A stretch of DNA of 64,000 nucleotides from Inia geoffrensis (Eukaryota; Chordata; Mammalia; Artiodactyla; Iniidae): NCBI GenBank assembly GCA_036417435.1, contig CM070910.1, forward strand, positions 19,285,501 to 19,349,500, written 5' to 3'. Of this stretch, positions 1-12,701 are shown in pieces. The notes beneath the pieces are model-generated. The model did no database searches. It was not told where the DNA came from and saw only the letters and a list, made by a program, of their open reading frames with translations. Position 1 is the first letter of the stretch. Each line of letters opens with the position of its first letter. Position numbers and translations under genes: made by a program.

Positions 1-1540
1 CAACCAAGAGCCACACTACCCCTCCCTCACATATATCAGTCACATTCTATGTTGAACAAAAGGTAGAATGATTTTGAAAAGGTTGAGAAAGATTGGTTTA
101 ATATATGTCATCATTTCCTCTTCATTAAATACTAGTGTCATGGATGTTGCATTGTACTGCCAAGATCCTGTCTTTAGCAATGGCGGATTTATTCCTCAAC
201 TACTGAGACAGCTCTCAGCTGTCAACCTTTTTCCAGAATTGCCTCCACTGAAAGATTTCCCTTACCCAAGGTCAATGTCAAGGGCAGCCTGCAACCAATG
301 ATAATGCAGAGGTATGAATGCCAAGGCCCTGTGCTAAGTGAACACACCTCCCATGGGTACAATATTCCACTTGCAGAGCTCCCTGTCCTGTGTTGACCAA
401 GGCTTTGATGTTACTGCACCACATCCCTCTACCCAACCCTGTTTCCTTCCTTCACGTTCCCTCATAGATGTGGATCTCTATAGCATTCCTAATAAGCTTT
501 CCCGCAGGCTAATCTCTGTCTCAAAGTCTGCTTCCTGGGGACCTGACATGAGAGAACAGAAAAAAAAAAAAAAACAGATCTTAATAATGCTTCATTCCTC
601 TTAAAGAGACCACACTACCTTTTCCAAAAAGTCTTGTTTTTTAAGCCCAAATGATTTTAGAAAAAATATGATTATAGAGCAAAACTCCAGAATGCCTAAG
701 AGAATGAAGATCTGTGGCAGTATTAAGCATGAAGTCATGTGGCATCCATACTTTTGTATGACATGAGATCCATTTCTAGGTAGACTTCTATTTGAAATTT
801 CTTCTTCCAGAAAATAAACAGAGTAAAAATCCCTTCCTTCTGCCACAGAGTAAAACATGGTGACAGTGGGTAACAGTCCAGGGCAGTGCTAAAGCACCAC
901 AGCAAAGAGAAGAACTAAGATGGAAGTTATCTAACAGAAGTATATTAGAAGTAATTCCCTTTAAAAACAATAGAGAAAGACTCTGTACTTAAAGTGACCT
1001 TTGAATAATAATCACATGGACAGAGCCCAAGAATTTCCCATCAATGTTATAATAACCTGGATGCAAAACTCAGACCAGGATGAGCAAGAACAGCATGAAC
1101 AAAGAGAATGACTCACAAATTTGGAAGAAAAATCCAGAAACACCAAAAAGCAAAGTGATTCCTCCAGCCCCATAAAGTTAAATATTTCAATAGTTCCTTA
1201 GTGAATTAAATTAGACGTTTATATCAAACCTTGCCTTATAGTACTTATAATTGCTTCATATAATTATGTTTCGCTTAAGTGTTGATAGTTTTCATTATGT
1301 GGTGTAAGTTTAGTCATTTTCAACTAATATTTATGTTATAAGGTCTCAGGCTAATATCTTTCCTGATAATCATTTACAGAGACATTTGAACCAAGTGGAT
1401 TCGTAGATGACTAATAAGGTCAGGGCTCTGCTGCCAAGCATTGACAAATAGGTTTAGCAGCATTTCTTATGGGAGGGATGTCAGAACAAAGTTTAAGTCT
1501 GGTTTGGTACCTCTTACTTTTACACCTTAAAAGTATTTTA

Positions 1541-1748
1541 GGGCTTCCCTGGTGGTGCAGTGGTTGACAGTCCGCCTGCTGATGCAGGGGACACGGGTTC
1601 GTGCCCCGGTCTGGGAAGATCCCACATGCCGCGGAGCGGCTGGGCCCGTGAGCCATGGCCGCTGAGCCTGCGCATCCGGAGCCTGTGCTCTGCAACGGGA
1701 GAGGCCACAACAGTGAGAGGCCCGTGTACCGCCAAAAAAAAAAAAAAA
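1541..1748 (+). mobile_element. CHR-2-type SINE (cetacean tRNA-derived)
   Basis: The element begins GGGCTTCCCTGGTGG and carries a Pol III A-box-like TGGTGCAGTGG and a B box GGTTCGTGCCC. It ends with an A-tail. A perfect 12-bp target-site duplication, AAAAGTATTTTA, lies at 1529-1540 and 1749-1760. It is full length and little diverged, so it inserted recently. Confidence 0.95.
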
Positions 1749-1919
1749 AAAAGTATTTTAACATACATTCTAGTAATTTACCTGGTATGATAGCAAAATT
1801 TGCTACTGCTCTATAAATCTCATATCCCCTGGGGAACCCTCCTTTTTCTGTAGTTGCCAGACTAGAAATCAGGCACCTAAACCACATGGGAGACAGAGAG
1901 GGCATGATTCCAAAGGAAA

Positions 1920-2110
1920 TGCAAAAATGCTTTGGATGCCAGACAAGATTAAAATCTTGGCACTTCTGCTTACAAGTTAGTGGCCTTCACCATATCTTTT
2001 AACCTCTATAAGTCTCACTTTTTCCCTTAATAAATCTTACATAAAATACATACCACAAGATTGCTATAAGTGTTCATTGAAATCACATGTATTAAGTGGC
2101 TCAAAATGTG
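1920..2110 (+). repeat. MIR SINE, diverged
   Basis: The order of motifs matches the MIR consensus: a TTGGCACTTCTGCTTAC-like core, then a decayed ACCTCT...AGTCTCA block, then the AT-rich tail region. It is heavily mutated, so the edges are approximate. Confidence 0.5.
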
Positions 2111-2459
2111 CCCATTCTCTCCCTAATGTATTCTCTCATTTATATTTTTATGCTTTAAGCTTTATGAGAGCTTTCTAGGATATTTTAACTGACCTTAAAA
2201 ATTGGTCCAGGTGACAATTAAGGAATAAATTCGTTAAAGAAAAAAATAACTTTAAGAGCACTGGAGGAAAGATGGAGAAGTGTTTTGAGGGCCTTCTCTG
2301 AGACTATAAGCTCCTCAAGAGTAGTGATCAGGTCCTATTTATTTTGGTTTCCCTGAGGTCAAACACAGACAAGGGATCATAGCAAATAAACACTTTTATT
2401 AGGTTTGGGGGCTGTTTATTATGACAGAAAAACATAGCAGATAAAGATGAGCTTTGGAG

Positions 2460-2781
2460 GGCTTCCCTGGTGGCACAGTGGTTGAGAATCTGCCTGTTAA
2501 TGCTAGGGGACACGGGTTCAAGTCCTGGTCTGGGAGGATCCCACCTGCCGCAGAGCAACTAGGCCCGTGAGCCACAATTACTGAGCCTGCGCGTCTGGAG
2601 CCTGTGCTCCGCAACAAGAGAGGCCGCCAAAGTGAGAGGCCCACGCACCGCGATGAAGAGTGGCCCCCGCTTGCCACAACTAGAGAAAGCCCTCGCACAG
2701 AAACGAAGACCCAACACAGCAAAAATAAATATAAATAAATTAATAAACTCCTACCCGCAACATCTTCTTTAAAAAAACAAA
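2460..2781 (+). mobile_element. Long CHR-family SINE with extended 3' body
   Basis: The 5' tRNA-related half resembles CHR-2, but the element continues through a longer body (CGATGAAGAGTGGCCCC, then AGAAACGAAGACCCAACAC) and ends in an (AAAT)n-rich tail. A perfect 17-bp duplication, AAAGATGAGCTTTGGAG, flanks it at 2443-2459 and 2782-2798. It inserted at the 5' edge of a MIR element. Confidence 0.93.
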
Positions 2782-2804
2782 AAAGATGAGCTTTGGAGAT
2801 TATG

Positions 2805-2975
2805 TTTCAAATTCCAACTCCCCTACTTTATAGCTGCATGACCTTGGGCAAACTATATAAACTCTCTAGTCCTCAGTTTCTTCCTCCCTAGTAGGGTTGT
2901 TATAAAGAGTAAATGAACTTATATATTTAAAGCACCTTGCATAGCATTCAGCATATAGTAAACAGTGGTGGGAGG
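2805..2975 (+). repeat. MIR SINE
   Basis: The MIR core is clear: AGCTGCATGACCTTGGGCAA, followed by CCTCAGTTTCTTCC, a GGGTTGTTATAAAGAG block and the CATAGTAAACAG end. It is ancient and older than the CHR SINE inserted at its 5' edge. Confidence 0.85.
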
Positions 2976-3589
2976 GGAAGTAATGGTCGTGATGGTGATG
3001 ATGATACCAAAAAAAGCATACTAAACCTCAATGTAGATTGCTTCATTGGCTTCCCAGGAGTTTCCATACTTTCATAAAACAACATTAAAAACCTTTCATC
3101 ATATGAAAATGTTGAGTCCACATTTTAAATTCAATTTGGAATCACAGTTGCTATTTAAACACAGCTAAGGGTAGAAAGAAGTTTATCTAACTCATGGACT
3201 TTACCAAGGTAATTCTATAGATTGGACACTGATTACAAGGAAGCCCAGTGGATGAGACTGGAAACTGGCCCTCAGGGAATCTGAATAATTTTTGTTAAAA
3301 ATTATAAGCAGAATAGGAAATATTTTAATATATTAGGATCTTATCTGTATATTTAAGAAACACTCTCATATTCCTAATAGGAATCTAGAATCACTCAGTA
3401 ATAAAAATGTTTTTAATGTTTAACATGCAAAAGTTATTTTAGAAGATTTTTTTAAAACCTCAGCATTAATGTAATATAATGTGAGCATTGTTATTCAGAA
3501 GCTTACAATCTGGCAAAGGAAATTTAATTAAATGTCCAAAAATAACCAGTAAGTTAAGATACAAGTTCCCCAAGAGTTGTATAAGATCA

Positions 3590-3730
3590 AGGGTTCCCAA
3601 ACATAAAAAGTGATAATATTCACCAGGAAAGTTTGAAAAACAATATAATTTGGGACTCCACTTCTGGATATTCTCCTTCAGTAGGTCTATAAAGAAGTCT
3701 GATAATCTCTGTATTTCAGAATTCCACATG
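3590..3730 (-). mobile_element. Possible MER20/MER5-type hAT transposon relic
   Basis: The segment TCAGTAGGTCT, with a following TCTGATAATCTCTGTATTTC, resembles the antisense middle of MER20. It is strongly diverged and no terminal inverted repeats can be read, so the family is uncertain. Confidence 0.35.
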
Positions 3731-5057
3731 TCATTTTGATGTTTGGGACCCCACTGATATAGAAAGAATATGAGTTCAATAGTTCAAAAAGTGTTAGGAA
3801 TTTAGAAGCCTCCTAAGAAACACATAGGTCAAGAAGCAGAGAAATTCCAAACAGCCAACCTGAAACAAAAATTTAATACAATTTTATATAAAAGCATAGC
3901 CTAGATTTTCAAACTACGTTTTTAAAAAACAAAATTATCAGCTGATGTTCAAGGATTTCTGGGTTAAATAAGTAACATTTACTTCTTTAATAAGGAGATG
4001 CCACTGGGTAAAATCATATTTTGTGCAGGTAAGTAATTATAACCACAAAGTAGAATCTCAAGAATTCAAGCCAATTATTTGCCTTTACTACTTCACAATA
4101 CTTTCTGATCCATGATACAGATTTTCCTCTTTTGACATACTCTCAACTGGGTAGGCTATACCATGGGTTCACAGCAATTATGTTTTTCAAGACAGATCAT
4201 TTGCAATTATCTGATTATCCACTTTTCAGATTAGCTGTGGCCTGAATTTTAACTCCAAATAGACTGTCTTCACAACATGCCACATTGGGTCTTCTCTCCC
4301 TACCTTGGAAACAGATTTTAATTTTAACCTCAGGAGGAGGAGGAAAAAAAAAAAAAAAAACACAGAAAAATTGAATGCACTGACATCATTTATCACATCA
4401 TGGAGTCTAAAAAGAGTTATTTGGAGATTCAAAGGTATTCTGATTTGACCCCTCCTTTTTTTGTTTCTGTGAGAAATTTAAAATTAGTGGATCAAGGAAG
4501 TCAGACAGGTATTATATAGTAAGAATCAGGAAAAACATCACGTTTTAGTAAAAAATGATTCAAATGTTGTCATATGTTTGTATATTTTCTGAAAATAGAG
4601 AAAGCATGGATAGAACATTGGTACAGAATTGCAGAGTTTAGTGTTAAATCTTATATTGTTTAATCTATTTGTTAATTTAAGTATTTTAAATTAGATTGAA
4701 GTAGTCTATAAAAACAAACTTAACGAATTTAGATGAAAACCATGTAACAACTCTAATGTTCAATTTGATGCTACAGAAACATATATAGCACAATTAAAAT
4801 TAATAAAATTATTTCTAATATTAATTACACCTTCAGTACAGAAAAACACATACACACACACTTATGCACACACGTACATCATTCCAGGAACTCTTACAGA
4901 TTCCTGGGGAAGACTTGCCAATTCTGAACTATTTGCAGATTATCCATTATGAGAATTATCTGCTTTGAATTTTATATCCTGGGTTGTTTTTTTCTTTTTG
5001 GTTATGAACCAGCATGCTAATCTAGGCAATTGGTATGTTCTCAGAGAATCCAAGCTA

Positions 5058-5097
5058 ATTTGCATATAAGTTTAGGTGAAATTGTAATTATGCAAAT
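5058..5097. promoter_or_regulatory. Inverted pair of octamer (POU) motifs
   Basis: A perfect ATTTGCAT at 5058-5065 faces a perfect ATGCAAAT at 5090-5097 in unique AT-rich intronic DNA. ATGCATAT- and ATGCATAA-type sequences follow at about 5120-5145. The octamer is the established site for POU-domain factors. Function here is inference. Confidence 0.3.
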
Positions 5098-6309
5098 ATG
5101 AAACAGGGAAAAGTTGTAATGCATATGAATTCAAAATAATGCATAAATGATTTCTGGATTGCTTTATATTTCTGTTCATTGTACCTCTTAATTGGCACAG
5201 ATAATAGATTGACTCTACTTGAGTATGCAATTTATTTAAATGTCATTTACTCCTATCCTTTTAATACAGGCTTTGCAGTGATTCCAGTGTAGTATGTGTG
5301 ACTGTCCTTGACCTAAGTATGCAACATAAGAAATACATAAGGGTCCATACTGTTGATACATGGTATGATGTATCATTTAGCCTGTGCTAAAATAAAAGTC
5401 TAAAACATAGCCCTGAAAAATCATCTGGCTTCATCATGTATGTGGAACTGCATAAGTAAAATATGAGGTAGGAAGCAAAACAAAAAACAATCAATGATTT
5501 TTTTTTTTCTAAGTAGAAACTGAGTACAGAGGTTACATAGATCTGGAAATAAAAAAAACAGAAAGCTCCCTTCCCAAATCCCCATGAAAAGTCGAAGAAA
5601 ATGTCCGAATTGAAGGAAAAAAATGTTCTCAGTAAGTTTGGAAACCGGTTAACACAAATAAAATGAACTCCTAGAATCTAGTCAACATTTCTACAAACTC
5701 TCAGATTGATAGGACTGAATTAGGAAACAGCATAAGTAGCAATCCAAGCTCTGCTCATACATTTTAAGGAACTTTCCCTTCCATTTGAATTCTGGCCACT
5801 CTTTTCATAGCTAGGAGAAACTATCATTTGTTGAATGCCTGCTCTGTTGACACTTTGGAGTAGAAGTATGCCCAGTGCTCTGAAGTCAGCCTGTCCTCCA
5901 ATCCTAGGTCTGCACATGGAGGTTGCTGGCAGAGGAGCAGACAATGGCGGCTCTAAGGAAAGTCCTGCCTATTGGTTGCCTTGACCTATCAGACCTGGTC
6001 AGACTTTGCCTCACTCAACGATGGACAATGGGAAAAATAGGCAGCATGGGTCCATGAAAGAAAATTTGCAGTACAGGAAGAAAAGGAACAATTCTCTAAA
6101 GGCATGACAGGGGGTAGGGAGCCTCAAAAATAGTTTTTTGAGTAAATGTAAAGTGGTTTTAGAAAATATCTACTTGATGTTTAAAAATAAGGTTTTTAAA
6201 AGGATATCATTCCTATTAAACAAGAATTGACTGAGGTAAGGGAAAAGGATAAGAACAGATTATAGTCAAATAAAACATAGAGTAACAGATGAAAAAAAAA
6301 ATCACACTG

Positions 6310-6700
6310 AAAACAAATATCATATATTAACGCATATATGTGGAATCTAGAAAAATGGTACAGGTGAACCTATTTGCAGGGTGGGAATAGAGACGTAGAT
6401 GTACAGAACAGACATGTGGACATGTGGGGGAAGGGGAGGGTGGGACAAACTGGGAAATTAGGATTGACATATATACACTACCATGCATAAAATAGATAGC
6501 AGGAAAATGCTATAAAGCACAGGAAGCTCAGCTCAGTGCTCTGTGATGACCTAGATGGGTGGGAAGGGGAGGGTGGGAGGGAGGGACTAGAGGGAGGGGA
6601 TATACATATACGTATAGCTGATTCACTTCATTGTACAGCAGAGACTAACACAACATTGTAAAGCAATTGTACTCCAATAAAAAAAAAAGAAAGAAAAAGA
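6310..6700 (+). mobile_element. 5'-truncated L1, 3' UTR only
   Basis: It matches the 3' UTR of the cetartiodactyl L1 seen elsewhere in the window: TATGTGGAATCTAG, the G-rich block GGAGGGTGGGAGGGAGGG, GCTGATTCACTTC and the end AAGCAATTGTACTCCAATAAA with an A-rich tail. No ORF2 sequence is left. Flanks share a weak AATCACACTG/AATCACATTG match that may be the decayed target-site duplication. Confidence 0.85.
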
Positions 6701-8419
6701 AAACAATCACATTGGAATAAAAATACCGAAACAGGCATGGTAGAAAACTAAACTGATAATACAGTGAACAAACTTAAATATAGAACAAAAATAAATTTTG
6801 AATGATGAAAAATAAAAGACAAAAGTTAAAAGACATTTGCAAAACAAGACATAGACTAGCAATGCCTGCCAGCAAAGAAGACAAGCAGAAATTATCACAA
6901 ACAATGAGAGAACAAAAACCAGAACTAGTGGGAGATTCGGAAACTGAGAGGATTTACAAAATGGGATGGGGGAACTTTGATAATCTAGATACATACTGGT
7001 AAGTTTTATCATTGCCACAAAGGTCAAGAACACTAGGCTGAAGAAAAAAAAAAAAAAAACTCACCTTCAAAAGAAATCAAATAAGGATTTCCATAGATTT
7101 TTCTCCTGTAAATGTGTCTACCAAAGGACAATGAAGCAACATGCAAAGGTTTGGGCGACTCTCTGATACGTGACATCTCAGAAACTGTAATACCAAAATA
7201 ACTTTTTTGCAAAATTCTCTCAGTGATGTACACTATGAGATGAAGTAAGAACTACATCATGAGGAAATGGATGACAGAATATGACTGAGGTAAGCTTTGA
7301 AATATTTTAAAGGTATAATAAGTTAAATTAGAAAAATTGAGACTGGTGAGTATAAATAATTTTTGTAACTAAAGAAAAATCAAATGAAGTTAACCTTGAA
7401 ATCTAATAATCTATTTACTTTATTCTTTTTATAAAAATATGGAATTATATAGATATGCACATAATGCATATACTTAGTATTCACTGCATAAAATACTATA
7501 TAAACATTAAGTATAGTTTATCAATAATAGGAAGTCAATGATAAAATACTACTTAGAGCTTTTTCTTTTCCATGTTTATTAATATGTTCATCATAACACT
7601 GTGTAGTTATGGGCTGGAGCTGCTCATACTGGCTCATGGGATCCATTTGGGCATCTCTTCCCAACTCCAAGTTGAGTGACATAAACTCATTAGCTTGACA
7701 TCAAATATAGTGGGGGAATGTACACTATGGAAATCAGCAAATGCTGCAAGTCAGGGCTTTTTGAGGAGTTTTCTAGAGAGCAGCACACTACTGGATGTGT
7801 TTGAGGAAAAACAAAAACAAAACAGACCAGAAATATCCTGAATGCTTAAATTTAAGGGAATTTTAGTATCAATCATCCAGTTCTCAAATATCATGGCACC
7901 ATTTTAAATTGCAGATATTGAGACTAGGTAGAAATTTAGAAAACTGTTTATTATGTAAGATTATGTGAAAAGAAGATAGTAGTGTTTTCTCTGAATAATT
8001 GTGTATATGACATTACAATCACCCAAGGTCCTCAATTCTAACACTAATGTAGAAAAACTGAAAGAAGTCCAGAGAGAAGGGAAAAAAGTGGAGATTGGAC
8101 ACAACTTTTTAAAGAATAAATCCAATGGAATATTTTTAAAGCCCTTCAAGGAACAGACAAAATCTTTCTTCTCTGAGATTCCAAGTTTGATTCCATATAT
8201 CCAGTGACAAATTAATTAAACAGTTGAGATATGAGAGATGGTTTTAAATGGAGGGAAGCAGGAATGATAGGAGAGAATTTGAGGCCAATTCCAAATCCCA
8301 AAGAATTACAGCTGCAGCATGCAATATACAAGCTGCTTTATTCAATTCGTACTTCCATTCCTCATGTTGGAATGAGGTAAGTGGTTGATTAGCATGTTAT
8401 CTCATTGACATACAGCATT

Positions 8420-8870
8420 TTATGTTTTGCAAAGCACTTTCACATCTAACTGCTTCCCATGTGATCTTCACAACTCTATGAGATAGGGATTTTTTTTTTT
8501 TTTTTTTTTTTTTGCGGTATGCGGGCCTCTCACCGCTGTGGCCTCTCCCGTTGTGGAGCACAGGCTCAGGACGCGCAGGCCCAGCGGCCATGGCTCACGG
8601 GCCCAGCCGCTCCACGGCATGTGGGATCCTCCCGGACCGGGACATGAACCCGTGTCCCCTGCATCGGCAGGCGGACTCTCAACCACTGCGCCACCAGGGA
8701 AGCCCGAGATAGGGATTTTTTAAACAGCATTTTTATAGATGAAAAATAGAAATTCAGAAAGGTATGCAACTTTCAAGGTCATGCAGCTAGATATCAGAAA
8801 AGACAGGGGTGCTTAAGTGTCGTGCCTAAGTTGTTCCACTAAACTGGGGATGGTTCCCAATTTACCACAT
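8420..8870 (-). repeat. MIR SINE, antisense, split by a CHR-2 insertion
   Basis: AAAGCACTTTCACAT and CTCTATGAGATAGGG before the insertion, and AAGGTCATGCAGCTAG after it, are the antisense MIR core in the right order. The CHR-2 SINE at 8491-8705 interrupts it. Confidence 0.75.
8491..8705 (-). mobile_element. CHR-2-type SINE, antisense
   Basis: The reverse-oriented element starts with a T-run of about 23 (its A-tail), followed by GCGGTATGCGGGCC, and ends CCAGGGAAGCCC. GAGATAGGGATTTTT is duplicated on both sides (from about 8480 and at 8706-8720). Because the host MIR is intact across the duplication, the insertion is clean. Confidence 0.95.
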
Positions 8871-10471
8871 AAGATGTTGTGTGGATACATTTATTATATA
8901 ATATTTAAACCACCTAAAGTTTCACATTCAAAAGTGACTACAAAGGCAATGTACTAGTCTTATTTTTGGCCTCAAGGAATTATGTGATAGAATAAAAAAA
9001 ATTATGTGACAGAAATGAAAAGAGGGGGAAAACTTGTCATTTTATGTTATCGTGTATATACCCTTAGGGCTTGGATCTGTATATTAAAAGATACTGGTTA
9101 CAGTGATGTTTCACCTGAATTCCTGAGCTATGATCCAGTTATGACAAAAAGGAGACTATCTCCTAGGGTAGCACAAGAAACTCTTGTCTTACTAAGAGAA
9201 ACAGACAAGTATATGTGACAAGGACACTGTGTTTTCAAGAACTGCATCTGTTCGCAGTTCTGGTGAGAACTTATTAGTATGTTTACTACAGCAGGAGATA
9301 GCCAAGTTCCACAACTCTGCTAACAATGTGCTTAGTCTCAGAGAGACAAGTTGACAGTATTTTCTCTGGTCAGTTTCAACAAATGTTCATAAACAACTCT
9401 CAGAGAGGCCAACAGAAGGCAGATTTCAAATATTTGGGGAAATCACGTAAGTCACAGTGAAAATAAGAATGGTGATGAATGTGAAGATCAGTTCTTGCGC
9501 CTTATAAAATCACAGATGTTGTGAAACTTGAAAAGATACTAAATAACACATTGTTTGGCCCAAATTCCATAATTTTTAAAATGAGAGTGACTTGCCCAGG
9601 ACCCCACATTTAGTTCTTACTTAGAACTAGGAGAATCCAGGCCTAGGGGCGGTGCTGGTCGGACGACAGCTGCTCATTTAAAGCAGTGGCCACAGACAGG
9701 CTGCCAGGACATACTTAGGCTTTGCTTGGTCTACATGATGTTTTAAAAAATTAATTAGCTGCTGAAATTTAAAGACAGAGACACTTCACATAGAAATTCC
9801 AATTTATAGCTTTTCTTGAAATAAGAGATCTGGCAACAGCCAGCCCACATTCTCCTTCAGCTGCAGTTGGCTGGAGGTGACGTAACTCCCGCTCTCCTGA
9901 TCCCTCAGGTTCCCACATACTGAGCCTCACCCTTTATCCCCACCCCCTTGTCCTCTGTAGACATTAGAGTTTGTGGTCGCTGCTGCTATGCAGTTGGTTT
10001 TTTTAAAACAGATTTAAAAACTAACTAATTTTATAGAAAGATACAATATTCCAGGCAATATTAACTTTTCCATTATGTCACAGAGACAAGAAATAGGATT
10101 TCTAATCTGACAGTGGTTACACACACAAAACCAGGTTTAGGGAGAAAAGGGGAAAAATTACGACAGTACATTATTTGAAAGCATTCCTTGTATGGTATTG
10201 AGTGAGACTGAATTTATATACACAGTAGATATGTTAATAACTAATGAATCAGTTGGAAGGTTTTTCTCACTGATTAGTCTCTAACTGCTTCCCTTCAAAT
10301 TAATTTAGTAATTGACTAAAGTCAATTGCTTTGCCTTTTTATTTAATGAGCTTGTATATAAATAAAAATCATTAAAATTCACTAAATAGAGGAAACAGAC
10401 ATTTCTTTTACCACTGGCAATCCTGTTTCCATTCCTCCAAGTTATTTCATACAGTTGTGTTCCCCTTTTTT

Positions 10472-10675
10472 TTTTTTTTTTTTGCGGTACGCGGGCCTCT
10501 CACTGTTGTGGCCTCTCCCGTTGTGAAGCACAGGCTCTGGACACGCAGGCTCAGCGGCCATGGCTCATGGGCCCAGCTGCTCCGCGGCATGTGGGATCTT
10601 CCCAGACCGGGGCACGAACCCGTGTCCCCTGCATCAGCAGGCGGACTCTCAACCACTGTGCCACCAGGGAAGCCC
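10472..10675 (-). mobile_element. CHR-2-type SINE, antisense
   Basis: A T-run leads into GCGGTACGCGGGCC, and the element ends CACCAGGGAAGCCC. The flanking duplication TGTTCCCCTTTTTT occurs at about 10458-10471 and 10676-10689. It is nearly identical to the other short CHR copies, so it is young. Confidence 0.95.
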
Positions 10676-11128
10676 TGTTCCCCTTTTTTATTGGCAATCA
10701 TTTTTATTTCATTTTATTTACAAATGCAAAACAAAAGATTATGCATCTTTACAGCTACTGAGGGAAATCATTTATTGCTCTACATGCTGCCTACATGCGC
10801 TCAAAAAATAAGCACACCTACCCATGAACACAAACACACACCACTTCATCATAGTCATATTAGATTTGTGCTTAGAGTTTCAATCCAAAATTTGGTGTTT
10901 ACAAAAGAAGAAATAGGCAAGTTAATATGTTAGGAACTGGCAACCATAATTTTGGAGTAACTTCAGTTTTGAATGGAATGAGTTCTCTTTCTCAGGAAAA
11001 ATTATTCTAAAAAATGAAAACAGAAACATGCTTTCTGAAAGATTTTAAAAATCGTGTTCTCAGTCCTTTCTAATGTATTTAAAATATTAAAATCTATAAT
11101 TCTTATCTCAATATCAATGCTAGAGTCT

Positions 11129-12042
11129 CTTTTTTTAACACCTTTATTGGAGTATAATTGCTTTACAATGGTGTGTTAGTTTCTGCTTTATAACAAAGTG
11201 AATCAGTTATACATATACATATGCTCCCATATCTCTTCCCTCTTGCGTCTCCCTCTCTCCCACCCTCCCTATCCCACCCCTCTAGGTGGTCACAAAGCAC
11301 CGAGCTGTTCTCCCTGTGCTATGTGGCTGCTTCCCACTAGCTACCTATTTTACGTTTGGTAGTGTATATATGTCCATGACACTCTCTCGCTTTGTCACAG
11401 CTTACCCTTCCCCCTCCCCATATCCTCAAGTCCATTCTCTACTAGGTCTGTGTCTTTATTCCTGTCTTACCCCTAGGTTCTTTATAGCATTTTTTTTTCT
11501 TAAATTCCATATATATGTGTTAGCATACGGTATTTGTCTTTCTCTTTCTGACTTACTTCACTCTGTATGACAGACTCTAGGTCCATCCACCTCACTACAA
11601 ATATCTCAATTTCGTTTCTTCCTATGGCTGAGTAATATTCCATTGTATATATGTGCCACATCTTCTTTATCCATTCATCCGATGATGGACACTTAGGTTG
11701 CTTCCATGTCCTGGCTATTGTAAATAGAGCTGCAATGAACATTTTGGTACATGACTCTTTTTGAATTATGGTTTTCTCAGGGTATATGCGCAGTAGTGGG
11801 ATTGCTGGGTCGTATGGTAGTTCAATTTGTAGTTTTTTAAGGAACCTCCATACGGTTCTCCATAGTGGCTGTATCAATTTACATTCCCACCAACAGTACA
11901 AGAGGGTTCCCTTTTCTCCACACCCTCTCCAGCCTCTACTGTTTGTAGATTTTTTGATGATGGCATTCTGACCGGTGTGAGATGATATCTCATTGTAGTT
12001 TTGACTTGTATTCCTCTAATGATTAATGATGTTGAGCATAGA
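11129..12042 (-). mobile_element. 5'-truncated L1 (ORF2 end plus 3' UTR), antisense
   Basis: On the minus strand the element runs from an ORF2 C-terminal fragment to the natural ORF2 stop near 11500. The 3' UTR follows (TCTCCTACCC-like G-rich block and AATTATACTCCAATAAAGG end). The open frame 11500-11901 encodes the ORF2p C-terminal region, including [14 protein letters not shown] perfect 14-bp duplication, CAATGCTAGAGTCT, at 11115-11128 and 12043-12056 defines the insertion exactly. It is non-functional because it lacks ORF1 and most of ORF2. Confidence 0.96.
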
Positions 12043-12059
12043 CAATGCTAGAGTCTTGA

Positions 12060-12480
12060 CACAAACTTCCTTATGTGCCAACTATATGCAAGGTATTATG
12101 CTAGAACCAAGAAATTAATCTGAACATCACTAATCCTACCTATTAAATCTCAATATCTTCAAAATAGTTGGCATAATTGTGCAAACAGTTATTCATATAA
12201 ACATTCATTTACTGCGTTGTGTTTTTTTTTAAGTTTTTTCTTTTTCTTCTTTTTTTTGGCCACACCGCGTGACATGTGTGATCTTAGTTCCCTGACCAGG
12301 GTTTGAACCCGAGCCCCCTGCATTGGGAGCACGGAGTCTTAACCATTGGACCTCCAGGGAAGTCCCTTAACATGTTTTTAATTATAGTTGATGTGTGCCA
12401 GGCACTGTACTGGTCTCCAGAAATACAGCATAAACAAGACAGGTAGGTCCCTGTTTGTATTGGAAGCTTAGCCCAGACCC
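12060..12480 (-). repeat. L2 (LINE2) 3' end fragments, antisense
   Basis: ATGTGCCAACTATATGCAAGG and, beyond the inserted SINE, GTGTGCCAGGCACTGTACTGG with ATACAGCATAAACAAGACAGG are the antisense L2 3' end. A second L2-type copy may be present, because the 'tgtgcca' motif occurs twice. Confidence 0.6.
12250..12366 (-). mobile_element. Short tRNA-derived SINE (CHR-1/Bov-tA-like), antisense
   Basis: GGCCACACCGCG, then CCCTGACCAGGGTTTGAACCC (antisense B box region) and GGACCTCCAGGGAAGTCCC, mark a SINE related to but distinct from CHR-2 and more diverged. It sits inside an antisense L2. I could not find a clear target-site duplication. Confidence 0.8.
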
Positions 12481-12701
12481 AAGACAAGTCTGTTCCTCCT
12501 CATTCCTATCTCTTCATTTAGCCAGGGCTCAGCTCTCCCCATTCACCCACACGCCACAATCACCCCTGCCTGTCACTTGCCTTCCACACCTACACATACA
12601 TCTTCCCTGCCACAGAAGATAAGGGAGAGGACTGTTGGTGACACTCATAGTGACCCAGACATCCCTCTCCTACAACTGCCGAGTCCCAGTAAGCCTCTAG
12701 G

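Noticed and set aside
1541..1620. tRNA gene, suggested by A and B box sequences
   Set aside because: The boxes belong to the tRNA-related head of a SINE. No cloverleaf with mature tRNA ends is present, and an A-tail and target-site duplication show retroposition.
1560..1790. Open frames inside CHR SINEs (also at about 8512, 10457, 18075, 49735, 56787, 58319)
   Set aside because: They recur with near-identical peptides wherever a CHR SINE occurs, in both orientations. They are translations of a tRNA-derived SINE.
6707..7033. 108-codon hydrophobic minus-strand open frame
   Set aside because: Its complement is A-rich DNA just after an L1 tail. Phe/Leu/Val richness is a composition effect and no family is recognised.
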